Positions 1 through 8,184 of a stretch of 34,026 bases of DNA are shown here, piece by piece. This stretch comes from Paracoccaceae bacterium (GTDB lineage: Bacteria > Pseudomonadota > Alphaproteobacteria > Rhodobacterales > Rhodobacteraceae), in NCBI GenBank assembly GCA_007694945.1, contig REER01000049.1, forward strand, positions 1 through 34,026. The letters run 5' to 3'. The first letter of the stretch is position 1, and each line of letters starts with the position of its first letter. The translations under genes and the position numbers were made by a program. The notes under the pieces are model-generated. The model was given only the letters and a program-made list of their open reading frames with translations, had not been told where the DNA came from and did no database searches.

Positions 1-2028
1 GTGGTGGCCAATGCCGTTGGCGGCTCGACTGCCACGGGGCAGAGAACGACCCTCGATATTCGTGACGCAGCTGCGGGCAATGACGGGATCGAGACCCTGA
101 CGCTTTCCGTCTCGAACGGGGTGCGGATGGAGCTTCGGAACTCGGCAGAGAATATCGAGAACCTGATCATCACCGGGACCGGCCCGCTTGTCCTGTCTGG
201 CCAAAACAACTTCCCGAACCTCGTGACGCTGAATACAACCGGCAATACCTTTACGGGTGATCTGACCCTGGACGTCTCGGGCAGCGCTGTTCTTGAAAGT
301 GTCCTGACGGGTGTTGGCAATGACTTCATCACAGTAAGTGCGGCCGCTGCATCGTCTGGGGACCTGTCCGTTAACCTTGGTGCGGGAACCGACATTCTCG
401 GCGTTGATGGGGTTGAAGGCGAAGGCGACATAGCTGGGCTCGACTTCACAGGTGGCGTAACGAATGTAGAGAATCTGGCCTTCACATCCGGTGTCGACCT
501 GGATGATGCGGCAACGCTTGATCTTGATGGCTTCGACGATACGCTTGAAGCCGTGTGGTTCTTCGAAGGTCTGACCGGCGGCGAGAACTTCTCGCTCGCA
601 AACGCCCCGGAGGTTCTGGCGATCAATGCGACGAACCCACTTGAGGCAGACCCCGACGCAGACAGGGAGTTTGTGGTCGATGTCCTTGATACGGGCGCGA
701 TCGAAGATCTGACGATCACCACTGATGGTGAGCTCTCCATCAACAACATGAATGCACCATCGCTTGCGAGCCTCGCGCTGGTTCAAAGTGGCTTGGACGC
801 AGATGGTGATGGGCTTGGCGAAATCGATCTGAAGATCACAAGCGATGAAGATCATGATGTCAGCAACCTTGAGGCCATCTCGGCTCAGGCAGATGGTGGC
901 GCAACCGTCACTCTGGATGCATCTGATGCCGATGACGCGGACATGGATGCGCTGGAAAGCGTCTCTGTCAGCGGCGAGAACGCGACACTGACCATGAATG
1001 GTGTGGCCCCTGAGCAGCAGGTACAGTCCTTCACGATTGTTGGTCCGTTCGTAGGGGTCGCCACCATTGCGTTCAACGTGCCGGGGGCTGGTGTAGTCAG
1101 CGGCACCGGGAATAGCCCAGCTACTATCACCACGAGCTTGAATGCGGCTCTCGAAGCAAACGATGCCGGCTATGAAGCTGAGTTGGTAGGGGCAAACACC
1201 ATTCAGTTTACAAAGATTGATGCCGGTCCAGAAGTGCCTATCACTTTCAATAGCACCGTCTCGGTTGGGCTTGGGTCACTGACAATCACCGACATTGGTG
1301 TCACTACAGATGGTGTTGACAGCGCTGGCTTCGAGGCTCTGGAAGATGTCGTGGTCGACGCAGAAGCCAATGCAGAAGTCAACTTGTCCAATGTTCAGGG
1401 CGACTTCACCGTTGATGTCACGGCGGCGGACAATGCCAACGTGATGCTCGACAACACCAGCGCAACCGAAGTGACGGTCGTAGCGGATACCTCAATGCTC
1501 ATGATCGGCGGAGAGCTTTTCGGAAATCCGGCACTTGAAACGTTGTCGATCTCTGGTTCGACCACAACTGTGACGATGTCTGATGATTTGTCGAAGCTTT
1601 CTTCGTTGGATCTTTCTGGCGTGACGGAAACGATTACCGTGGACGTTGGGGAGGCAGACTACGGTGTCCGAACCCAAACGGATGCCGTGGAATATCTCAT
1701 CAGCAGCGCAGAGACCGTGGAGTTTACCGCAGAGAGTGAGGGGCAAGCCCGCGAAGTCTTCAAGTTCGTTGGCAATGATATTGGCGATGTTACAATCGAC
1801 AATTTTGACAACGGTGGTTTTCTCGCCGCAGAGCGCGACATCCTGGACTTCTCCGCATTCACCAACATCACCTCGGCGGTCGATTTGGAGTTCGTTGACG
1901 ACGGTTCCGGCAATATCCAAATCAATGCTGCGGGTGATCAGTTCAGTGGCTCAATCGTCCTGGAAGGTGTCGCCTTCAACGTAGATAACGTCCAGGACTT
2001 GGCGCTCTACAGCATCCAATACGTTTGA
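1..2028 (+). CDS. Large beta-rich secreted / S-layer-like protein, C-terminal part (5' partial)
   Basis: The frame is open from the first base, so the gene very probably begins upstream and these 675 residues are its C-terminal part. The protein is acidic, rich in Asp, Gly, Thr, Ser and Val, almost free of Cys and Lys, and made of repeated short beta-strand-like segments with the recurrent pattern 'leu-x-leu-x-val-x-gly/asp', as in solenoid surface proteins. Residues ~336-440 look like a separate domain inserted into this repeat pattern. The last ~90 residues (VFKFVGNDIGDVTIDNF, then ERDILDFSAF) resemble the C-terminal region of RTX/type I-secreted proteins and alphaproteobacterial S-layer proteins. 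No nonapeptide calcium repeats are clear in the visible part. A SapC-family gene follows, which supports a cell-surface role. The exact family is not recognised and the function is inferred. Confidence 0.7.
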   Translation: MVANAVGGSTATGQRTTLDIRDAAAGNDGIETLTLSVSNGVRMELRNSAENIENLIITGTGPLVLSGQNNFPNLVTLNTTGNTFTGDLTLDVSGSAVLESVLTGVGNDFITVSAAAASSGDLSVNLGAGTDILGVDGVEGEGDIAGLDFTGGVTNVENLAFTSGVDLDDAATLDLDGFDDTLEAVWFFEGLTGGENFSLANAPEVLAINATNPLEADPDADREFVVDVLDTGAIEDLTITTDGELSINNMNAPSLASLALVQSGLDADGDGLGEIDLKITSDEDHDVSNLEAISAQADGGATVTLDASDADDADMDALESVSVSGENATLTMNGVAPEQQVQSFTIVGPFVGVATIAFNVPGAGVVSGTGNSPATITTSLNAALEANDAGYEAELVGANTIQFTKIDAGPEVPITFNSTVSVGLGSLTITDIGVTTDGVDSAGFEALEDVVVDAEANAEVNLSNVQGDFTVDVTAADNANVMLDNTSATEVTVVADTSMLMIGGELFGNPALETLSISGSTTTVTMSDDLSKLSSLDLSGVTETITVDVGEADYGVRTQTDAVEYLISSAETVEFTAESEGQAREVFKFVGNDIGDVTIDNFDNGGFLAAERDILDFSAFTNITSAVDLEFVDDGSGNIQINAAGDQFSGSIVLEGVAFNVDNVQDLALYSIQYV

Positions 2029-2053
2029 GCTCATTAGCTCAGCCTAACACCAG

Positions 2054-2080
2054 AAAGGGGGCTTCGGCCCCCTTTCCCTT
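2054..2080 (+). terminator. Rho-independent terminator after the S-layer-like gene
   Basis: A perfect 9-bp stem (AAAGGGGGC / GCCCCCTTT) closes on a TTCG tetraloop and is followed by a short pyrimidine tail, CCCTTTCC. It lies 26 nt after the stop codon and just before the SapC start at 2112. The upstream frame of the SapC ORF reads through this hairpin, which argues against any start before 2112. Confidence 0.8.
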
Positions 2081-2111
2081 TCCATATACCTCACCCGAAG
2101 CGAGGAGAGCC

Positions 2112-2924
2112 ATGGCCAGCTATGAACCCCTCAACCGCCAGACCCATGAGCGCCTGCGTTGCGGCCCCACGCGCAGCTATCGCTTTGCCGCCGAGAAAAC
2201 CCTCGTCCCGATCATCCTTGACGAGATCGCCGCTGTCGCGCGCGAATACCCGATCATCTTTCCCACGGGCGAGGCCGCCCTGCCCTGCGCCATGGTCGGC
2301 ATGCGGCCCCGGACCAATGCCTTTGTCAGCGACAAGGGCGCGTGGCTGGCCGATTACATCCCGATGCAGATCCGCCACCACCCCTTTGCCCTGACCAGAA
2401 CCCCCGAGGCGCAACCCGGCGACGGCAAGGCGCAGTTCACGCTCTGCATCGACCATACAGCCGAAGAATGCGCCGATCTGGAGGGCCCGCGCGTCTTCAA
2501 CCCCGATGGCAGCCTTGCCCCCGAGGCCACGCAGAAGGCCGAGATGGCCAAACTGCTGCTGGAACGCAGCGGGATCACCAAGGCGATGGTCCAGGTGCTG
2601 GACGAGGCCGGGCTGCTGGTGGAGCGCAGCGTCAAGATGAAGCTGCTGGATGAAGAACCGCGTGTGGTGCAGGGGTTCCGGGTTGTCGATGAACAAAAAC
2701 TCAACCAGATGCCCGATGCCGATTTTGTCGCCTTGCGCAACAAGGGCGTGCTGCCGCTGGTCTATGCGCATCTCATGAGCATGGCCAATCTGCGCCAGGG
2801 TGTGCTGGCCGGCCAGATCACGCCGCCACGGCGGGTACCTGTTTTGGATGCCCCCGCAGTACCTTCAGAGGATCTGGACCTGAGCGTGTTCGGGGACGAA
2901 GGGGATATCGACATCCCGCAATAA
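2112..2924 (+). CDS. SapC family protein
   Basis: This 270-residue soluble protein matches the SapC family (PF07277): the N-terminal MASYEPLNRQTHERL, then a segment on securing and importing ligand-like residues (VPIILDEIAAVAREYPIIF), then GAWLADYIPMQIRHHPFAL. The family is named after a gene of the Campylobacter fetus S-layer locus and its biochemical role is unknown. The start is placed at ATG 2112 because GAGGAGAG precedes it at good spacing. The longer open frame from 2025 would run through the upstream terminator. It has no signal peptide or membrane segment. Its position directly behind the S-layer-like gene is the only clue to its job, perhaps in production or assembly of that surface protein; this is inference. 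Confidence 0.85.
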   Translation: MASYEPLNRQTHERLRCGPTRSYRFAAEKTLVPIILDEIAAVAREYPIIFPTGEAALPCAMVGMRPRTNAFVSDKGAWLADYIPMQIRHHPFALTRTPEAQPGDGKAQFTLCIDHTAEECADLEGPRVFNPDGSLAPEATQKAEMAKLLLERSGITKAMVQVLDEAGLLVERSVKMKLLDEEPRVVQGFRVVDEQKLNQMPDADFVALRNKGVLPLVYAHLMSMANLRQGVLAGQITPPRRVPVLDAPAVPSEDLDLSVFGDEGDIDIPQ

Positions 2925-2970
2925 ACCCGCCTTCAGTTGAACATGGTGGTGCGCGCCGCGGCAAACATAC

Positions 2971-2984
2971 AAACTTTATAGTAT
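2971..2984. promoter_or_regulatory. Candidate GntR operator in the tctC promoter
   Basis: AAACTTTATAGTAT matches 12 of 14 positions of the perfect palindrome AAACTATATAGTTT at 19883-19896, which lies between the gntR and dehydrogenase genes. It is in the AT-rich 114-bp gap upstream of tctC, 55 nt before the start codon, where a promoter is expected. I infer that the GntR/HutC protein encoded at 19131-19850 binds both sites. No -35/-10 pair stands out clearly around this copy. Confidence 0.5.
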
Positions 2985-3038
2985 ACATGATAAGTATTCA
3001 TTGTTAGACTGACAGGGTTTCGTCAGGGAGGAGAAACC

Positions 3039-3986
3039 ATGTCTGAGATTTTTTCCACGCGCAGGACTGCGCTAGCCGGGGTTATGGCCGCATGCATTGT
3101 CGCGGTGCCCGCCATGGCGCAGGATTTTCCGAGCCGGGCGATCGAGTATATCATCCCCTTCAACCCGGGCGGTGAGTCCGACGTAACGGCCCGCCTGCAA
3201 GAGCCGTTGATGGAAGAGGCGCTCGGTATCAGCGTGAATGTCCGTCACCAGCCCGGTGGCGGTGGCGCCGTTGCCTGGGCCGATTTTCAGGCCAATGCCG
3301 AGCCCGACGGGCATGAAATCATCGGCATCAACATTCCGCATATCGTGGCACAGCCGATCCAGCGCGCCGATGCAGGCTATACAACCGAGGGCTTCGACAT
3401 CATCACCTGGTTCCACATGACGCCGCATGTCGTGGTGGTGCGTGAGGACAGCCCGTTCCAGACGCTGGACGACATGATCGAATTCGCGCGCGAGAATCCG
3501 CAATCGCTGACAGTTGGCGGCAGTGGAACCTTTTCGGGCAACCATCTGGAGGCCTTGCGTCTGCAGGAACTCACCGATGTTCAGATCACCTATATCCCCT
3601 TCACCGGGACCGGCCCCTTGCCCGCGGCGATCCTCGGCGGGCATGTTGGTGCCGTGATCTCGAATTCGACCCTTGGTGTCGAGATGGGCGATAATGTGCG
3701 CGTGCTCGCCGTTGCCTCGGAAGAGCGGCTGGAAACTCTGCCCGATGCGCCGACCTTCCGTGAACTTGGGCTGGATATCGTCGGCGGCACTTATCGTGGT
3801 GTTGCCGTGCCGAATGGCACAGCGCCCGAGATTATCGAGGTGCTGGCGGATCTGTTCACCGAGATGAATCAGACCCTCGGCGAACGTCAGGTTCCGATGG
3901 GCTTCCAGATGACGGATATCCGCGGCGAGGATGCCATCGACCTCATGGTGCGTCTGCGTGAGCAGTACGGCGATTTCCTGAACTGA
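3039..3986 (+). CDS. tctC: TTT transporter substrate-binding protein (TctC/Bug family)
   Basis: This is the periplasmic solute receptor of a tripartite tricarboxylate transporter, 315 residues, the normal family length. Residues 1-27 form a signal peptide with an Arg-Arg pair, a hydrophobic core and an AMA cleavage site before Gln28. The mature part begins with the Bug-family pattern FPSRAIEYIIPFNPGGESD, and the family loop GTGPLPAAILGGHVGA is present near residue 190. A strong ribosome site, GGGAGGAG, precedes the ATG. The tctA-tctB permease genes follow after a 113-bp gap holding a hairpin. Bug proteins bind small carboxylates. With suyAB in the same window and a shared operator, 3-sulfolactate is the likeliest ligand (an SlcH-type protein), but the sequence alone does not prove it. 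Confidence 0.9.
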   Translation: MSEIFSTRRTALAGVMAACIVAVPAMAQDFPSRAIEYIIPFNPGGESDVTARLQEPLMEEALGISVNVRHQPGGGGAVAWADFQANAEPDGHEIIGINIPHIVAQPIQRADAGYTTEGFDIITWFHMTPHVVVVREDSPFQTLDDMIEFARENPQSLTVGGSGTFSGNHLEALRLQELTDVQITYIPFTGTGPLPAAILGGHVGAVISNSTLGVEMGDNVRVLAVASEERLETLPDAPTFRELGLDIVGGTYRGVAVPNGTAPEIIEVLADLFTEMNQTLGERQVPMGFQMTDIRGEDAIDLMVRLREQYGDFLN

Positions 3987-3997
3987 ACTCTCGGCGT

Positions 3998-4024
3998 CGC
4001 ACTCCTGCTAGCTGCAGGAGTGCG
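3998..4024 (+). other. Intercistronic hairpin between tctC and tctA
   Basis: A perfect 11-bp inverted repeat, CGCACTCCTGC / GCAGGAGTGCG, encloses a 5-nt loop (TAGCT). It starts 12 nt after the tctC stop. No T-run follows, so it is unlikely to be a full terminator. Hairpins here are typical for transporters that need more binding protein than permease: they slow 3'-to-5' decay or cause partial termination. Confidence 0.65.
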
Positions 4025-4098
4025 CCACGCTTATTGAAAGCTAGAGTCACGGGCTCGGCGCGACCGACCCCGCATCCTGCGTCCGAAAAAGGATCGTG

Positions 4099-5604
4099 AT
4101 GGACATCCTGATTGCAGCGGCACTGGCCGTGCTGCAACCCCATATGCTGATTATCATTCTGCTTGGTGTGACAGCAGGGTTGTTTGTCGGGGCCTTGCCG
4201 GGCCTGACGGCGACCATGGCGCTTGCGCTGATGCTACCCTTCACCTTCACGCTTGATGCGCTGGAGGGGCTGGTCGCCCTAGGCGCCGTCTATATGGGCA
4301 CGATCTATGGTGGCGCATTCACGGCGATTCTTCTCAACACGCCGGGAACGCCGTCGTCGATTGCGACCACCTTTGATGGCCACCCGATGGCGAAACAGGG
4401 GCGCGCACTCGAGGCAATCAGCGTCGCCACCATAGCCTCTGTGGTCGGTGGGGTGGTCGGTGTCACATTCTTGCTGATCGCGGCGCCGCCGCTTGCTCAA
4501 CTTGCGCTCAAATTCGGCCCGGCCGAGATGTTCTGGGTCGCCATCCTCGGGCTAACACTGATCGGCTCGCTTGCCACAGGGTCCTTGCTCAAGGGGCTTC
4601 TGGGGGGGGCTATCGGGCTTCTGATCGGTACCATCGGTATTTCGCCCATTGGCGGCGAGAGCCGCTTCACATTTGGCTGGCCACCCCTTCAGGCTGGAGT
4701 GTCGCTGATCGTCGCGCTGATCGGGCTGTTCGTGATCCCCGAGCTTTTACAGATGATCCGGCGCGGGCAGGCATCACTGGAACCTTCCGATACTATCGGG
4801 AACACGGGCTTTCAGTTCATGTCGGCTCTGCGGACGGTCCTGTCAAAACCAGTCAATTTGGTCCGCTCCTGTGCCATCGGGCAGGTCATCGCCGTGATCC
4901 CCGGCGCAGGTGGGTCGATCACGTCTCTGGTCGCCTATAACGAGGCGAGGCGTTGGTCAAAAACACCCGAAACCTTCGGCAAGGGCAATCCGGAGGGGAT
5001 TGTCGCTTCCGAGTCGAGCAATAACGTGATGGTCGCGGGCTCCATGGTGCCACTCCTGACCCTCGGGATTCCTGGCGCCCCGCCCGATGCGATCATTCTG
5101 GGCGTGATGCTCCTGCATGGGTTACGTCCGGGGCTCGATCTCTTTACTCAGACCGGGGTGCTGGCGAATGGCTTCATAATCTCGATGGGGCTCGCCGCAT
5201 TGATGCTGGCGCCAATCGGGCTGCTGGGCGGAAGACTGATCTATCGGGTCATCATTCGCACCCCACATTACTTCCTCGTTCCGACAATCCTGATCGTCAC
5301 CATCCTCGGAACCTATGCGCTGCGCAACAATGTCATCGATGTCGCAATCATGCTGGGGCTCGGTGTCGTGGGCTTTCTGATCCGCGGGCTTGGCCTGCAT
5401 GCGGCGCCCATTGTGCTGGGGCTCATTCTGGGCACGATTGCGGAACAGGGCTATGTGCAATCGGTGCTTGGTGGAATGGCGCTCGATATTCCCCAGCTTC
5501 GCCTCGTCGCCAATCCGCTCAGTCAGGTTCTGATCGCGCTGATTGTGCTGGTAATCGTCTGGGCCGCATGGCCCAAACGGTTCAGCCGAAAGAAACAGGG
5601 TTAG
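4099..5604 (+). CDS. tctA: TTT transporter large permease (TctA family)
   Basis: A 501-residue polytopic membrane protein with about 12 hydrophobic segments. It shows the TctA hallmarks: PGLTATMALALMLPFTF near residue 35, NTPGTPSSIATTFDGHPMA near residue 80, IPGAGGSIT near residue 270, and IPGAPPDAIILGVMLLHG near residue 325. The start is set at ATG 4099 because AAAAAGGA lies 5 nt before it; GTG 4096, one codon earlier, would be too close to that site. It transports the ligand delivered by the TctC protein using an ion gradient. It is followed after 4 nt by tctB, so the two permease subunits are translated together. Confidence 0.93.
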   Translation: MDILIAAALAVLQPHMLIIILLGVTAGLFVGALPGLTATMALALMLPFTFTLDALEGLVALGAVYMGTIYGGAFTAILLNTPGTPSSIATTFDGHPMAKQGRALEAISVATIASVVGGVVGVTFLLIAAPPLAQLALKFGPAEMFWVAILGLTLIGSLATGSLLKGLLGGAIGLLIGTIGISPIGGESRFTFGWPPLQAGVSLIVALIGLFVIPELLQMIRRGQASLEPSDTIGNTGFQFMSALRTVLSKPVNLVRSCAIGQVIAVIPGAGGSITSLVAYNEARRWSKTPETFGKGNPEGIVASESSNNVMVAGSMVPLLTLGIPGAPPDAIILGVMLLHGLRPGLDLFTQTGVLANGFIISMGLAALMLAPIGLLGGRLIYRVIIRTPHYFLVPTILIVTILGTYALRNNVIDVAIMLGLGVVGFLIRGLGLHAAPIVLGLILGTIAEQGYVQSVLGGMALDIPQLRLVANPLSQVLIALIVLVIVWAAWPKRFSRKKQG

Positions 5605-5608
5605 GGGC

Positions 5609-6061
5609 ATGTATATCCGGATCAATACCGAACTTCTGAGCGGTCTGCTGGGGCTGGCACTTGCGGCCATCTTCTGGTTCAACATCGGCGATCTCGGCTT
5701 TCTGAGCGCAGTCTTTCCCAACTCGGTCCTGCTGTTTCTGGCCGTCGTCTCGGGGCTGCTGGTTCTGGTCGGACTATTCGCAGGTGAGCCCGTCACCATC
5801 GACATGCGTGGTGTGATCCCAGTCGTATTCGGAATTGCGCTATTGGCGATCTGGTGGCTGGGCATTCGCCATGTCGGCTTTGTGACGACGTCGGTGCCAC
5901 TCTTCGCGATACTGGCGCTCGTGCTGAAGCGGCGGCAAGGACCGCTCAGCCTGCGCGATGTCATCACGGCTGTTGTCGTAGCCTGTGTTGTCGTGGGCGG
6001 TTTCTTTTGGGTCTTCAGCGAGCTTCTAGGCATCCGCCCTTTCCGCGCGCCGTTCCCCTGA
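5609..6061 (+). CDS. tctB: TTT transporter small permease (TctB family)
   Basis: A 150-residue membrane protein with four hydrophobic segments (about residues 8-30, 34-55, 70-88 and 110-138), the usual size and topology of TctB. Sequence similarity within this family is low, so the call rests on topology and on its place directly after tctA (4-nt gap, GGGG before the ATG). It completes the tctC-tctA-tctB transporter. The gene converges on the hydroxyacid dehydrogenase gene with 41 bp between the stop codons. Confidence 0.85.
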   Translation: MYIRINTELLSGLLGLALAAIFWFNIGDLGFLSAVFPNSVLLFLAVVSGLLVLVGLFAGEPVTIDMRGVIPVVFGIALLAIWWLGIRHVGFVTTSVPLFAILALVLKRRQGPLSLRDVITAVVVACVVVGGFFWVFSELLGIRPFRAPFP

Positions 6062-6072
6062 TCTGCCGTGCC

Positions 6073-6094
6073 CGCCCTGCCTGACCGCAGGGCG
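6073..6094. terminator. Hairpin between convergent tctB and dehydrogenase genes
   Basis: An 8-bp stem, CGCCCTGC / GCAGGGCG, with a 6-nt loop lies in the 41-bp gap between two convergent stop codons. It has no T-tail on either strand, so it is a weak candidate for a shared bidirectional terminator. Confidence 0.4.
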
Positions 6095-6102
6095 CGCATG
6101 CC

Positions 6103-7026
6103 TCAGCCCGCAAGGTGGCGGGCAACGTTCTGAACCGTGATCCAGCTAATCCGCGTATTCGATTCCACCGTGACCCCGGCGATATGTGGCGTCGCAATCA
6201 GGTTGGGCACGCCTTGGAGGACAGAACCTGCGGGCAAGGGCTCGCTGTCGAAGACATCAAGCGCAGCACCGGCCAGATGACAGCTTGATAGGGCTGCGGC
6301 CAGTGCCGCCTCATCCACGATCCCGCCGCGGGCGGTGTTGACCAGCACGGAGCCCGGCTTCATGCGCGCCAGGTTTGCCTCATCGAGCATGTTACGGGTC
6401 TGATCGGTCAGCGGCACATGCAGGCTCAGCGCGTCCGAGACCTTGAGTAGAGCTTCGACGCTTGCGCAGTGCTGAACCCCCTCCCAGACCGGGTTGTCGG
6501 GGGGGACAAACGGGTCCAAGGCCGCGATCTGCATCCCCATGGCCTGCGCTCGGGTGGCGACAGCCTGCGCAATTGCTCCGAAGCCCAGAAGCCCCAGCGT
6601 TGCGCCCGCGACCTCCAGCCCCATCATCCGCTGGCGCGGCCATGCGCCCGCCAGCACATCGGCACTCCCCATCCAGGCCTTGCGGCGCAGCATCAGGATC
6701 GCCGTGATGACATATTCCGCGACCGAGACCGCATTGCCCCCGGTGGCCGGAAACACCGCCACATCACGGGCCTTGCAGGCCTCAAGGTCGATATTGTCAA
6801 GCCCGACGCCTAGGCGCCCCACAGCTTGCAGCTTGGGGCTGGCGGCCAGCAACTCTTCACGCACCTGCGTGCGATTGCGCACGATCAGACCTCGCGCTTC
6901 AGCACAGGCCACATTCAGCTGCGCGGGGTCATCGACAAGGCTTGGGTCATAGGTGACCGCGAACCGCTCGCGCAGCCAATCGACCGCAGGCTCGTCCATG
7001 AATTCCGAGATCACGATATCCGACAT
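6103..7026 (-). CDS. D-isomer-specific 2-hydroxyacid dehydrogenase; SlcC-type (S)-sulfolactate dehydrogenase candidate
   Basis: An NAD(P)-dependent 2-hydroxyacid dehydrogenase of 307 residues. The Rossmann motif GFGAIA is at residues 148-153, with an acidic residue (Asp171) after the second strand that favours NAD. The catalytic triad is Arg233 (NTARGGIVDE), Glu262 (SEPLP) and His281 (ATPHIAG). The start is ATG 7026, preceded by GAGGGGGA; the open frame extends 86 codons further but overlaps the upstream gene. It is the last gene of the minus-strand operon and lies next to the TTT transporter. The characterised (S)-sulfolactate dehydrogenase SlcC belongs to this superfamily and works with ComC to invert sulfolactate before SuyAB. 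That context makes SlcC a good guess; a glyoxylate/hydroxypyruvate reductase or a sugar-pathway enzyme are the alternatives. Confidence 0.85.
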   Translation of the reverse strand: MSDIVISEFMDEPAVDWLRERFAVTYDPSLVDDPAQLNVACAEARGLIVRNRTQVREELLAASPKLQAVGRLGVGLDNIDLEACKARDVAVFPATGGNAVSVAEYVITAILMLRRKAWMGSADVLAGAWPRQRMMGLEVAGATLGLLGFGAIAQAVATRAQAMGMQIAALDPFVPPDNPVWEGVQHCASVEALLKVSDALSLHVPLTDQTRNMLDEANLARMKPGSVLVNTARGGIVDEAALAAALSSCHLAGAALDVFDSEPLPAGSVLQGVPNLIATPHIAGVTVESNTRISWITVQNVARHLAG

Positions 7027-7037
7027 GCTCGTCCCCC

Positions 7038-8153
7038 TCACGCAGCCGAAGCGGCCGGATGACCATTTGCGCGCAAGTCGATCACCTGATGCGTGCGGAT
7101 CGACTGCTCGGCAGCCTCGCCCACCAGCACCGACCAATAGCCATCGGCCAGACTGACCTCGGGGGCGCCCTGCCCCGCGCGCACCAGTTCCAGAAACCGT
7201 GCATGCTGGAAATAGGTCGAGCCGTGATGGTCGCCCGCGCGCAGGATTCGCGGGTCCACCTCGACCACTTCGCGGGTCTCGCATTTGGTGGCGCGGTCGG
7301 AGATCACGAATTCCGAATGACGCTCCTGCTCGTCAGGGGCGAAACGCGCCGGGCCGGGCACACAGGCATCCAACCGCGCCTTGTCGCCGGTGACCGAGAC
7401 AACCTCCTGCCAATGCGAGCCCTCTGCGAACATGCACAGCTCCAGCATGGCGCGGGCGCCATTGGCGAAATCGACGGTCACGAAACCATGATCTACCATA
7501 TCGGGGATGCGCCCGTCATAGCGCTCGTCCTTGTGGTTCACATCCGCGCCGCCGCTGGCATAGACGCGGATCGGGTCCGAATTCAGCAGCAGGCGCATCA
7601 GGTCGAAGAAATGGCAGCATTTTTCGACCATCGTGCCGCCCGTTCGCGTGTTGAAGCGGTTCCAGTCGCCGACCTTTTCCAGAAACGGAAAGCGATGCTC
7701 GCGGATCGAGACCATTCGCGGGGTGCCCGCGCGCCCCTCGGCGAGTGCTGCGCGCAGCCGTTCCACGGGGGGCATGTAGCGATATTCCATCGCCACCCAG
7801 ACCGGTGCGCGCCGCCCGTCGGCGGCCTGCATCAGCGCGCGGCAATCGGCAGCATTGGTCGCCAGCGGCTTTTCGCAGAGGATCGGTTTGTCAGTTGCCA
7901 GCAGATCGCGCATGAGCCCCGCATGCAGGTCATTCGGCGCAGCCAGAACGTAAGCGTCGCAAATATCGACCGTGAGCAGGGCGCGATGGTCACTGAACGC
8001 CTCTGCGCCCGTCAAAGCCTGCGCTTGTGCGCGCATCCCATCATGCGGATCGCAGACCGCGCTCACGTGCGCGCCGTCGAGCAGCGCGATATTGCGCATA
8101 TGCTCTTGCCCCATCATGCCGGAGCCGATGATGCCATATCGGATGGGTTCCAT
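7038..8153 (-). CDS. Gfo/Idh/MocA family protein; possible NAD-dependent glycosidase (sulfoquinovosidase-like)
   Basis: A 371-residue protein of the Gfo/Idh/MocA fold. An N-terminal Rossmann domain carries GSGMMG at residues 10-15, the family motif CEKPLA is at 93-98 (Glu94, Lys95), and the C-terminal domain contains GGTMVEKCCHFFD at 172-184 with His181 and Asp184 in the usual active-site region. Family members oxidise sugars or inositols. Others, such as GH109 and the NAD-dependent sulfoquinovosidases (GH188), use transient oxidation by bound NAD to break glycosidic bonds. The operon already contains an SDR sugar dehydrogenase, so a glycosidase role is attractive; it would release sulfoquinovose if the locus is a sulfo-ED cluster. 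The fold is certain. Whether it is a dehydrogenase or a glycosidase is not decided by the sequence. Confidence 0.85.
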   Translation of the reverse strand: MEPIRYGIIGSGMMGQEHMRNIALLDGAHVSAVCDPHDGMRAQAQALTGAEAFSDHRALLTVDICDAYVLAAPNDLHAGLMRDLLATDKPILCEKPLATNAADCRALMQAADGRRAPVWVAMEYRYMPPVERLRAALAEGRAGTPRMVSIREHRFPFLEKVGDWNRFNTRTGGTMVEKCCHFFDLMRLLLNSDPIRVYASGGADVNHKDERYDGRIPDMVDHGFVTVDFANGARAMLELCMFAEGSHWQEVVSVTGDKARLDACVPGPARFAPDEQERHSEFVISDRATKCETREVVEVDPRILRAGDHHGSTYFQHARFLELVRAGQGAPEVSLADGYWSVLVGEAAEQSIRTHQVIDLRANGHPAASAA

Positions 8154-8184
8154 CCCGTGTCTTCCTTTCGTTTCCCTCGCCGGA

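Noticed and set aside
5122-6099. 325-codon minus-strand frame opposite tctA-tctB
   Set aside because: It is antisense to two membrane-protein genes with clear motifs; the composition is that of a GC-rich shadow frame.
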